From contig CAIVEH010000124.1 in the NCBI GenBank assembly GCA_903904855.1, positions 1-32,103 of the forward strand: a DNA stretch of 32,103 bases. The letters run 5' to 3'. The notes beneath the pieces are model-generated. The model saw only the letters and a list, made by a program, of their open reading frames with translations, searched no databases and had not been told where the DNA came from. This DNA is from an uncultured Bacteroidota bacterium. Its GTDB lineage: Bacteria > Bacteroidota > Bacteroidia > Chitinophagales > Chitinophagaceae. A program made the translations under genes and the position numbers. Below are positions 25,020-32,103 of this stretch, piece by piece; positions within the stretch are counted from its first letter, which is position 1; each line of letters opens with the position of its first letter.

Positions 25020-27437
25020 ATGCAAAACCTGAAAGCAAAGTCTCCTTCATTAGTGTTTAAATATTTGCAGTATATTTTAATATCCGTTTTACTTGTAACA
25101 TCGTTTACAAGTCAGGCAAAGCAGTCAAAGGATACTGTACATTTCAAACTAGCGGTTGCTGAAAAAAAGAACCTTGTACTTTCAGACAGTGCATTGAATG
25201 AACTCGGCCTTGACAGTCTGCTTAACCTGATTCAGAATGTGCATCTTACTCTGGATCAAATAAACAATGCTACTGCGAACAAATTTGATCTGAGTGATAT
25301 GGAGCGGGAATACCCCGAAATTGACTCTAATCTTGATAATATTACTGAAAACCTGAAGCTTTATAATAAAATCCTGGATGTAAAGAACCTTCAGATGTTT
25401 GATGTGTTGCTAGCCGATCTTGAGAAACAAATAAATGAATGGCGCGAGAGACTGGTGAAAAATAATAAAGATCTGACGGAGATGCGGGGCGAAATGACGA
25501 AATTCAAAAAAGATACAGTACTCCACTCATTAATGGCCGACTCTGCCTTCAAAGCTGTTTACAGTCTTGAGATAGCAGATCTGAAAACCAAGTGGCGGGC
25601 AGCAAAAAAATCGATTAACGACGATCAGTCAAAAGTGAAGTTATGGCTATCCATTACGACCAATGAGTATTTTGAACTGATGGACAGAAAGAATGAACTA
25701 AAAGACCTTCTCCATAAGATCAGTATTCAATCGATGGGGAAAGAGTATGACTACCTGTGGAATATCCACAGCAAAACAGTTGGCGAAACTGCGGAGGCTC
25801 ATGAACTGGTGCAAAGATCATACCATGGCCAGAGAAGAATTCTGCTGGATTATTTCAAGCGGCATATACAGTACCAGATCTGGATGTTTGTTGCCGGCCT
25901 GATTTTTGGGTTATGGATTTTTCTTAATTTCAGAAAGCTTAAAAAATACCGGAAGGAAGAAGTTCATGGCATACATTCTTTCATTTTTATTAAGCAGGTT
26001 TCCACTCTTTCTTCACTGATTGTGCTGCTGAACCTGGCACCGTTTTTTGATATTCACCCACCTACAGCATATGTTGAAATTTCGGAATTGCTGCTGGTAA
26101 TTACTGTAACTATTCTTAATTTCAAAACCTGGCCCAGAGCTTTGTTTTACTATTGGATGGTCATTGCAACCTTATATATATTGTTCTCACTGGTTGGCAC
26201 CTTTTTCACACCCAATCTGAGTTTCAGGCTTATTCTGCTTGTATTAAACATCATTTCTGTTGCGTTTGGTATTGCGTGGTTTAAGAAATTAACAAGGCAT
26301 ACATTGCTCTTTTCATTCATGATCAGAATAGTGACCATCATTTTCATACTGCTTAATCTTACTGCTATATTCTGCAATCTTTTTGGCAGACTAAGCCTTG
26401 CCAAAATTCTCAGTGTCACTTCAATTTTCGGGCTTACACAGATAATAGGGCTCACTGTATTCATCCAGATTGTCCTGGAGGCATTTCATCTGCAGACAAT
26501 TGTAAATCAACTGAAGGGAGGCTTGTTTGCCAAACTAGATTTTCACAGGATCCAAAAACTCCTTAACCGGATACTAATGCTTATTTCAGTGTGTATATGG
26601 TCTATTGTTTTTACCATAAGTCTCAATGTATATAATGCTGTATTTAGCGCCGCTACTGAATTTTTGGGTAAAGAAAGAAGAATAGGTACAACATCTTTCC
26701 AGCTTGGCAGTATACTCTTATTCATAATGATAATATACATATCCAACCTTCTGCAGCAAGGTGTTGGATCACTGCTGGGAAAAACGGAAAATAACTGGGA
26801 TCCTGAATTGAAGCGAAACGGCAGCAGGCTGGCAATGACAAGGCTTGTTTTGATTGCACTGGGTTTCCTTATTGCAATAGCTGCTTCAGGGTTGCCACTT
26901 GATAAGATTACCATTGTGCTGGGTGCCTTGGGTGTTGGTATCGGCCTTGGTTTGCAGGGTATTGTCAATAACCTTGTATCGGGTGTGATTTTGATTTTTG
27001 AACAGCCGTTCCGGATTGGTGATTATATACAACTAGGAGATAAAAGAGGACGGGTGCTGGACATCGGGATCCGCTCGAGCAGAATGGTAATGGAAGAAGG
27101 CGCAGAACTGATAATGCCCAATGGCGACCTGCTTTCGGGTATGGTGGTGAACTGGACCACGCGGAATGAAAATGTGCGTATCTCAATACCCATTAATGTA
27201 GAGGCAGGCCATACCCACGATGAAATTCAGCAAACCATATTGGCCGAGTTGAAAAACAACGAGCATGTTGTTTTTGATCCTTCACCCGAAATATTGATAT
27301 CCAGCCAATCGGATAAAGTAATGGGGCTGAATGTTCTGGTGTGGATAAGTGATGTGAATAAAATGCAACAGATAAAAAGCGAACTGCTGAAATGTATTTT
27401 TAGTTGTCTGGATGCAAAGGGAATAAAGATAGTTTAG
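25020..27437 (+). CDS. MscS-family mechanosensitive channel with large periplasmic N-terminus
   Basis: An 805-aa inner-membrane channel protein, much longer than basic MscS (about 286 aa) and nearer the MscK/YbiO class. Seen: a signal peptide (residues 1-33, YLQYILISVLLVTSFTSQA), a charged helical, coiled-coil-rich periplasmic region to about residue 285 with regular Leu/Lys/Asp patterns, then several membrane helices (about 290-600) and the MscS core. The core has the pore-lining glycine/alanine helix LGALGVGIGLGLQGIVNNLVSG near residues 633-655, the beta domain FEQPFRIGDYIQLGDKRGRVLDIGIRSSRM, and PNGDLLSGMVVNW, ending in the cytoplasmic alpha/beta domain. Such channels open under membrane tension and release solutes on osmotic downshock. 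The gene stands alone; a -7 element almost abuts the ATG. It is convergent with the DUF1003 gene 32 bp away. Confidence 0.9.
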   Translation: MQNLKAKSPSLVFKYLQYILISVLLVTSFTSQAKQSKDTVHFKLAVAEKKNLVLSDSALNELGLDSLLNLIQNVHLTLDQINNATANKFDLSDMEREYPEIDSNLDNITENLKLYNKILDVKNLQMFDVLLADLEKQINEWRERLVKNNKDLTEMRGEMTKFKKDTVLHSLMADSAFKAVYSLEIADLKTKWRAAKKSINDDQSKVKLWLSITTNEYFELMDRKNELKDLLHKISIQSMGKEYDYLWNIHSKTVGETAEAHELVQRSYHGQRRILLDYFKRHIQYQIWMFVAGLIFGLWIFLNFRKLKKYRKEEVHGIHSFIFIKQVSTLSSLIVLLNLAPFFDIHPPTAYVEISELLLVITVTILNFKTWPRALFYYWMVIATLYILFSLVGTFFTPNLSFRLILLVLNIISVAFGIAWFKKLTRHTLLFSFMIRIVTIIFILLNLTAIFCNLFGRLSLAKILSVTSIFGLTQIIGLTVFIQIVLEAFHLQTIVNQLKGGLFAKLDFHRIQKLLNRILMLISVCIWSIVFTISLNVYNAVFSAATEFLGKERRIGTTSFQLGSILLFIMIIYISNLLQQGVGSLLGKTENNWDPELKRNGSRLAMTRLVLIALGFLIAIAASGLPLDKITIVLGALGVGIGLGLQGIVNNLVSGVILIFEQPFRIGDYIQLGDKRGRVLDIGIRSSRMVMEEGAELIMPNGDLLSGMVVNWTTRNENVRISIPINVEAGHTHDEIQQTILAELKNNEHVVFDPSPEILISSQSDKVMGLNVLVWISDVNKMQQIKSELLKCIFSCLDAKGIKIV

Positions 27438-27469
27438 TGGCAGTTGACAGTTAGCAGTTTACAATTCAG
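27438..27469. repeat. Short intergenic AGTT-type repeat
   Basis: GCAGTTGACAGTTAGCAGTT then TACAATTCAG: three imperfect (GA/TAG)CAGTT units in the 32-bp gap between two convergent genes. Such low-complexity intergenic strings are frequent in Bacteroidota; no function known to me. Confidence 0.35.
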
Positions 27470-27925
27470 TTACGGTTTATCTTCTATTCTTTTCAGAATC
27501 TGGAGGATCAGTTCATTCTGGTTTTCGAGGTGCTGGAGTATGGTTTCTATTTCCTGCTCTGCTTTTACGTTTACTTCAAAATCGGCCTGGGCTCTGAACT
27601 CTGAATGGCGGCCCTGAAGGTTCTGCCCTACCATGATAAGCGGCATCAGGAATATCTGGATCATATTGGATATAAACAGCCAGAGTACAAAAGCCGGGAA
27701 TGGGTCAAACTGTACTGATTTGGGAGCGAATATATTCCAGCTCAACCATACAATGGTCCATACAAGTATGACAAAAAAGAAGCCCATTGTACCCACATTG
27801 TCGGTTATCCAGATGGCTAATCTTTCTGTCCTGGTCAGACTCTGTGAATGCACTTCATTGGGGTTGATAACGGGTTTACGGGCCGCTTTAAGTTCCTCAA
27901 TCGATTTTACTTTTTTGTGTGCCAT
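27470..27925 (-). CDS. DUF1003 family membrane protein
   Basis: A 151-aa inner-membrane protein of unknown biochemical role. Seen: a basic cytosolic N-terminus, LTRTERLAIWITDNVGTMGF leading into a first membrane helix (about residues 47-69, FFFVILVWTIVWLSWNIF), the family-typical FDPFPAFVLWLFISNMIQIFLMPLIMVGQN second helix (about 77-104), then a charged coiled-coil C-terminus (VNVKAEQEIETILQHLENQNELILQILKRIE). The two helices with the PFPF/FDPFP turn are the DUF1003 signature. The length is usual. The gene is convergent with the MscS-family gene, with only 32 bp between. The ATG at 27925 is preceded by an A-rich leader. Confidence 0.88.
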   Translation of the reverse strand: MAHKKVKSIEELKAARKPVINPNEVHSQSLTRTERLAIWITDNVGTMGFFFVILVWTIVWLSWNIFAPKSVQFDPFPAFVLWLFISNMIQIFLMPLIMVGQNLQGRHSEFRAQADFEVNVKAEQEIETILQHLENQNELILQILKRIEDKP

Positions 27926-28197
27926 TTTTACGGATTATATATTCTTCATAAAGATGCTAAAAATTGGTGTAAATGCAAATAATTTATTTTATTTTATTTC
28001 CATGAACGGCAATTTATTGAGAGTAATATTATGTTATTCGGAATTGCAAGCTGGTTTTGGAAAACTTCCCACTTGAATCACGAACATCCCAACTGCATCT
28101 TAGACCAAAAGAACAATCCAGGCAATCTGATAATGATCATTATCTCTGCTGATCAGAATCAATTTTTTAAGTAAACATTATAAAATACCTTTGAGGC

Positions 28198-28437
28198 ATG
28201 ACTGCCTATAAAAGGACCATAAATGGCCTGCCACTGCTGCTTGAAAGCCAGAACCTGACTCCGCATGTGAAAATATTTATGGTATCGGTGCAGGGCGACC
28301 CGGTGAAGTTTCCGATGATCTACAAAAAGGAATTTGGCGGGTGGTTTTTTGTGGATAAAATGACCCTGGTGGAGTTTAAGGAAATTGAGCAGGAGATATC
28401 GGATGCTATAGAATTGGCTGAAGGAGCGTTATTATAA
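28198..28437 (+). CDS. Hypothetical protein, 79 aa
   Basis: A small acidic, soluble protein not assigned to a family. Seen: a central strand-rich part (HVKIFMVSVQGDPVKFPMIYKKEFGGWFFVDKM) and a C-terminal acidic helix (LVEFKEIEQEISDAIELAEGALL). Composition and the well-formed alternation of strands make a real gene likely. The ATG lies immediately after a T/A-rich leader; no partner gene is adjacent. It is convergent with the Pro-rich gene at 28559. Confidence 0.65.
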   Translation: MTAYKRTINGLPLLLESQNLTPHVKIFMVSVQGDPVKFPMIYKKEFGGWFFVDKMTLVEFKEIEQEISDAIELAEGALL

Positions 28438-28440
28438 ATT

Positions 28441-28468
28441 ATCTCACGCGAAGGCGCTAAGGCGCAAT
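28441..28468 (+). repeat. Degenerate dispersed motif (copy 3)
   Basis: ATCTCACGCGAAGGCGCTAA followed by GGCGCAAT is the best-preserved copy of the TCACGCAAAGGCGCAAAG motif in the window, in the gap between two convergent genes. Confidence 0.45.
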
Positions 28469-28558
28469 TTTAATGACAATAACGGACCTGCAGAAAAACA
28501 AGAACGCAAAGTCATAAAACACCGAAGAATTATTTCTATAAGCAATAGAATCAGCCAT

Positions 28559-28978
28559 TTATTTACTCCAATACCATTCCTCCTTTTGGGGGGCGGCTTC
28601 GAGTTGTTTCCAGTAGGCTGAGGTAACTATTTCGCCCTGGGGCGTTTTGAGCTCGCGGTTGAAAACAGCATTAATGGGACTGAAGGTAACGTCGGTAACA
28701 CCTACTGTGAAAGTATCGGGCGGTGGTGGCGGTGCCGGCGGAGGCGGCGGTGGAGCTGCGGCTTCGATAGGCGTACCATCAGCTGCGACAGCTGGTTTTG
28801 GGGCTGGTGCAGGCTTTGCGGCTTTAGGAGGCGGGCTTTTTACTACCACTACTGTAAAGCCATTCAGTTCCAGCAATTTTTGCAGGAAATCAACACGTTC
28901 GGGTGTACAGTTTTTCTCAACAATGGAGCATTTAACTTCACCAAGATCTTCGAAAGCATGATTGGGATTGAGCGCCAT
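28559..28978 (-). CDS. Pro/Ala-rich hypothetical protein translationally linked to nuoN
   Basis: A 139-aa protein with two small conserved-looking parts joined by a low-complexity linker. The N-terminal part (residues 1-50, FEDLGEVKCSIVEKNCTPERVDFLQKLLELNGFTVVVVKS) has two cysteines eight apart and looks like a small alpha/beta fold. The linker (about 51-88) is Pro/Ala/Lys-rich with runs of Pro, and the C-terminal part (about 89-139) reads TFTVGVTDVTFSPINAVFNRELKTPQGEIVTSAYW. Its ATG lies one base after the nuoN stop, so translation is probably coupled. A link to complex I is inferred from position only. No terminator hairpin is evident after it. Confidence 0.72.
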   Translation of the reverse strand: MALNPNHAFEDLGEVKCSIVEKNCTPERVDFLQKLLELNGFTVVVVKSPPPKAAKPAPAPKPAVAADGTPIEAAAPPPPPPAPPPPPDTFTVGVTDVTFSPINAVFNRELKTPQGEIVTSAYWKQLEAAPQKEEWYWSK

Positions 28979-28979
28979 A

Positions 28980-30392
28980 TTATTTTCCGGTTAAAGTAAT
29001 ATTTATATATTCAAAAAGTCCGCTGGCAAAGCCCATGGTTACTGCACCAACAATGCAGATGACCAACGCCAGGCGCAGGCTGAGACTGCCTTTCAGTTTG
29101 GAAATAGGATGTTCGTTTTCATCGATGAAGATGGCCTTTATCACCCTCAGATAATAGAAAAGGGAAATAATCATATTCATGACAGCGATGGAAATGAGGA
29201 GGTAGCTGCCTCGTGATGCACCTGCGGTAACCAGGAACATTTTGCCAAAGAAACCTGCTGTAGGAGGTATACCACCAAGGGAGAACAGGCAGATGGCCAT
29301 AACCCAGGATGCGAATTTATTATTGGTATAAAATCCTTTGAAGTCGGAGATATTTTCTTTGCCTGTTTTGGCCGATACCAACGAGATAACACCGAAAGCG
29401 CCAAGATTGGAGAAGGTATAGACCACCAGGAAGAAGATAGCTGCTGATGCCCCCATGGCTGTGCCTGAGGATATGCCCAGCAATATATAGCCTACCTGCG
29501 CTATGGATGAAAAAGCGAGAAAGCGTTTAATATTATCCTGCCGGATGGCGAACAGGTTACCAATGGTGATGGTGAGCAGAATGGTGAGGTAAAGCATATT
29601 GTACCACATGGCATTGTAGCTCTGAAAGAGCTGGAACATGGCGGTAATGAATATGAACACAATTGACCCCTTGGAAATCACCGACAGATATGCTGTAACG
29701 GGAGCGGGTGAACCCTCATAAACATCGGCTGTCCAGAGATGGAAAGGCACTGCTGATAGCTTGAAGGCGAAACCGGAAAAGGCAAAGATAAAAGCGAGTA
29801 CCTGGAGCTTATTCATGGTAAGCAGTGGTGCCATTTCCTTAAAATTCAATGTACCTGTAGTGCCATACAACATGGATATACCAAACAACAAAATACACGA
29901 TGCAAACGCTGATGACAGTATCATCTTGACTCCTGCCTCTGATGATTTGAGCTTGTGGAGATCATAGTTGCACAAAGCAGCAAGGGGAATAGATGATAAT
30001 TCAAGACCGAGATAAAACATGAGGAAATTGCCACTGGAAATCATAAAATCCATACCCAGCAAGGTGCAGAGCAGCAATATGTAGAACTCAAGTAAATGCT
30101 TATGATTGGACAGCCAGTCGAACGCCATGAGGGAGATAAGGAATGTGCCAAGGTTCAGGATAGCCTTCTCCATGATCAGCGTGCCGCTGGAATGGAACAT
30201 ACCACTGAACAGTTCGCCATCGGTGTTGCAAAACAAACCGGCAGCAAGATTGATAAACAGCAGGAAATTGGTAATGTTCAATAAGGCTGTATTCGACTTA
30301 ATGCCATCCCAGACCTTAAGGAAAAGCAAGATGAAAATGATCAGTGTAAGGATCATTTCCGACTTCATTATCTGTAAAAATTCAATGCCCAT
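28980..30392 (-). CDS. nuoN: NADH-quinone oxidoreductase subunit N
   Basis: A 470-aa membrane subunit of complex I, one of the three antiporter-like proton-pumping subunits. It has about 13-14 hydrophobic helices. Seen: FLMFYLGLELSSIPLAAL with the conserved membrane glutamate, the lysine-bearing FAFSGFAFKLSAVPFHLWTADVYEGSPAPVTAYLSVISKG block typical of NuoN, FLAFSSIAQVGYILLG, and LFSLGGIPPTAGFFGKMFLV. Length and motif order are normal. It follows nuoM by about 100 bp on the same strand and precedes the Pro-rich gene by one base, so it belongs to the distal end of a nuo operon whose earlier genes would lie beyond the right edge. Confidence 0.95.
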   Translation of the reverse strand: MGIEFLQIMKSEMILTLIIFILLFLKVWDGIKSNTALLNITNFLLFINLAAGLFCNTDGELFSGMFHSSGTLIMEKAILNLGTFLISLMAFDWLSNHKHLLEFYILLLCTLLGMDFMISSGNFLMFYLGLELSSIPLAALCNYDLHKLKSSEAGVKMILSSAFASCILLFGISMLYGTTGTLNFKEMAPLLTMNKLQVLAFIFAFSGFAFKLSAVPFHLWTADVYEGSPAPVTAYLSVISKGSIVFIFITAMFQLFQSYNAMWYNMLYLTILLTITIGNLFAIRQDNIKRFLAFSSIAQVGYILLGISSGTAMGASAAIFFLVVYTFSNLGAFGVISLVSAKTGKENISDFKGFYTNNKFASWVMAICLFSLGGIPPTAGFFGKMFLVTAGASRGSYLLISIAVMNMIISLFYYLRVIKAIFIDENEHPISKLKGSLSLRLALVICIVGAVTMGFASGLFEYINITLTGK

Positions 30393-30493
30393 GTTTGTAA
30401 AAGTCTAAAGTCTTAAGTAGTAAGTCTAAAGTTTAAATCCGTTATCTTTCTGTTGTTACCCTTTTTGTAGTCTAAAGTCTACATTTAAAAATG
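30393..30493. repeat. nuoM-nuoN spacer with AGTCTAAAGT repeats
   Basis: Inside the operon gap, AGTCTAAAGT occurs at about 30409, 30431-30432 and 30469, with a TTAAGTAGTAAG variant between. The spacing is irregular. This type of short intergenic repeat is unusual inside a nuo operon, where genes normally abut. No hairpin strong enough to terminate is evident. Confidence 0.5.
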
Positions 30494-32002
30494 TTATTTG
30501 CCAATTGCCACTCTGCTAATATTGTCCATTATAATCTGAGTATCGGGTGAAATAAGATTGGTAAGCCAGAAAGGCGCCATACCTATTGCGAGAATACATA
30601 TGATCAATGTTGCAGATGCCAGCTTTTCATTCCAGGAGGCATCTTTAAAAGTCAGGAAATCAGCGTTCTTGATTGGGCCCATACCCGTGGAGCCTACGGC
30701 CCGCAATATATAGACGGCCGTGACCACAATTGAGGCACAAGCCAGAACGGTAGCTATACGGTAATAGCAATCGGGATTTTGCCATGAACCCATAAAAACA
30801 GTCATCTCGGCTACAAAACCACTAAGGCCAGGTAAGCCCAGAGAACATAGCCCTGCAATTACAAATACTGTGATAATAAACGGAATAGTTTTGAGCAAGC
30901 CACCCAATTGGGCAATCTGCCGGGTGTGGGTACGCTCATAGATCATGCCGATTGCAGCGAAGAAGAGGGCTGTCATGAGGCCATGAGATACCATTTGCAT
31001 CACGGCACCATTAATGGAAGTTTTAGTGAGCATACCGATACCGAATATTACAAACCCGCAATGGCTTACAGAAGAATATGCATTGATATACTTAAGATCG
31101 GTTTGCATGAGTGTTGCAAAAGCACCGTAGATAATTGCGATTGTGGACACCAGAATGATGATCCAGGAATATTGATGCGCAGCCTCGGGCATGAGGAAGG
31201 CGGCGACCCTTAGGCAACCGTAGCCTCCCAGTTTCATAGATATACCTGCCAGGAACATAGAGGCAGCAGTAGGGGCTGATGAGTGACCATCGGGCGCCCA
31301 TGTATGGAAAGGGAAGATGGCAGTAAACACACCAAAACCTGCAAACATGAGTGGGAAAATAATTCGTTGGGATTCGATAGGGATATGCATTTTAGATATG
31401 GCCAGCAGGTTGAAAGTATGCACACCCTGTCCCATATCTGAATTGAAATAAAGACCCAACAAACCTATCAGCACCAGTGCAGAACCACCCATAAGCATCA
31501 GGGCGAGCTTCATGGCGCTGTATTCTTTCTTGCCGCTGCCCCATATACCTATCAGCAGGAATTTGGGTATTACAGCAACCTCGAGGAAGAAGAACATGGT
31601 AAAGAGATCGAGGGAAATAAAGAAACCATAGGCACCGAGGCTGAGCAGAACGATGAGGAAGAAGAACTCTTTGGTCCACTTGCTGATATTCCACGAGATA
31701 AGGATACCAGCCATAACTACTACAGCTGTAAGCATGATCATAGCCACCGAAATGCCATCTACACCTACATAATACTCAATATTGAGCCTGCTGAACCAGC
31801 TGTATTGCTGCTGGTAAAGCATCTGCGCAGTATTTCCTGTGGCCCGCTGTGAAATATAGTCAAACATCATGAAGCTGGAGTAGCCTAGTTGGGCTATAGA
31901 ACCCAGTAAGGCAGTCATCCGCACCTGGGCATTATTCTGGCACAGCATTACCAGCACTGCAGTTACCAGGGGTATTATTAAGAGTATGGATAAGTTTATC
32001 AT
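30494..32002 (-). CDS. nuoM: NADH-quinone oxidoreductase subunit M
   Basis: A 502-aa antiporter-like membrane subunit of complex I, normal length, about 14 helices. Seen: LFTMFFFLEVAVIPKFLLIGIWG with the conserved glutamate at residue 141, the FPFHTWAPDGHSSAPTAASMFLAGISMKLGGYGCLR block (lysine 257 in the MKLGGYG motif), INAYSSVSHCGFVIFG, MVSHGLMTALFFAAIGMIYERTHTR and GLPGLSGFVAEMTVFMGSW. These identify NuoM rather than NuoL or NuoN. Together with nuoN it pumps protons during NADH oxidation by quinone (menaquinone in this phylum). Upstream genes, probably nuoL, lie outside the window. Confidence 0.96.
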   Translation of the reverse strand: MINLSILLIIPLVTAVLVMLCQNNAQVRMTALLGSIAQLGYSSFMMFDYISQRATGNTAQMLYQQQYSWFSRLNIEYYVGVDGISVAMIMLTAVVVMAGILISWNISKWTKEFFFLIVLLSLGAYGFFISLDLFTMFFFLEVAVIPKFLLIGIWGSGKKEYSAMKLALMLMGGSALVLIGLLGLYFNSDMGQGVHTFNLLAISKMHIPIESQRIIFPLMFAGFGVFTAIFPFHTWAPDGHSSAPTAASMFLAGISMKLGGYGCLRVAAFLMPEAAHQYSWIIILVSTIAIIYGAFATLMQTDLKYINAYSSVSHCGFVIFGIGMLTKTSINGAVMQMVSHGLMTALFFAAIGMIYERTHTRQIAQLGGLLKTIPFIITVFVIAGLCSLGLPGLSGFVAEMTVFMGSWQNPDCYYRIATVLACASIVVTAVYILRAVGSTGMGPIKNADFLTFKDASWNEKLASATLIICILAIGMAPFWLTNLISPDTQIIMDNISRVAIGK

Positions 32003-32103
32003 TTTACAAAGTCAAAAGTTAAAAGTCATTTCAATTCACTGTTCAATAATAATTCTCAAGCTCAATATCAATTACCAACCTACTCCCCTTTAGGGGCCGG
32101 GGG
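32003..32103. repeat. Upstream spacer of nuoM with two low-complexity motifs
   Basis: AAGTCAAAAGTTAAAAGTCA (about 32010-32030) is a microsatellite-like string. At the window end CCCCTTTAGGGG (32085-32096) is a perfect small dyad inside CTCCCC...GGGGCCGGGGG, a string I recall as a frequent intergenic sequence in Bacteroidota. The element is cut by the window edge. Confidence 0.4.

Noticed and set aside
28647..28961. Glycine-rich plus-strand frame of 104 aa
   Set aside because: It is the antisense of the Pro/Ala linker gene; poly-Pro codons read as poly-Gly on the other strand.

Overview
The window reads as chromosome of a member of the Bacteroidota, most likely the Chitinophagales/Sphingobacteriales side. 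The reasons are two giant secreted proteins that end in a type IX secretion (T9SS type A) sorting domain, A-rich leaders without Shine-Dalgarno motifs, -7 promoter elements of the TAnnTTTG type, a single-chain pyruvate:ferredoxin oxidoreductase, and a nuoM-nuoN pair followed by a proline-rich small protein. No rRNA or CRISPR array is present. The only sign of mobility is what looks like an IS21-type transposon end at the left edge.

Left edge to 1.8 kb: four exact-period 24-bp repeats resembling an IS21-family terminus, an unrecognised 274-aa gene, then a tRNA-Lys(CTT) with its own terminator. 1.8-8.9 kb (minus strand): a 2361-aa T9SS adhesin-like protein. 9.8-12.3 kb: an MBOAT acyltransferase overlapping an SGNH-type partner, probably a surface-glycan O-acylation pair. 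12.6-13.3 kb: a small exported protein. 13.4-17.4 kb (minus strand): a short Cys-rich, HEPN-like protein followed 40 bp later by pyruvate:ferredoxin oxidoreductase; upstream lies a perfect TAAGTTTG -7 element with a Crp/Fnr-type palindrome centred about 41 bp before the expected start point. 17.7-18.6 kb: an outer-membrane beta-barrel protein. 19.1 kb: an 89-aa protein of unknown function.

20.0-24.8 kb: a second giant T9SS protein of 1610 aa. The two giants are built from the same two module types in reciprocal numbers: the first has 2 copies of a ~72-aa Ig-like module and 12 copies of a ~87-aa Cys-containing module, the second has 12 and 2. The second giant has an elaborate upstream region: a nested 43-bp dyad with Fnr-like half sites, then four ACCGTTTAG boxes in two 20-bp-period pairs that fit the LytTR-family binding consensus.

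25.0-32.1 kb: an 805-aa MscS-family channel with a long periplasmic N-terminus (possibly a leaderless mRNA), a DUF1003 membrane protein, a 79-aa unknown protein, and the distal part of the complex I operon (nuoM, nuoN and a Pro/Ala-rich protein one base after nuoN) on the minus strand. Energy metabolism (PFOR, complex I) and cell-surface display (T9SS giants, MBOAT/SGNH, outer-membrane barrel) are the two functional themes. The most original signals are the reciprocal module arrays, the PFOR-linked HEPN-like protein with its activator-type promoter, and the LytTR-like boxes.
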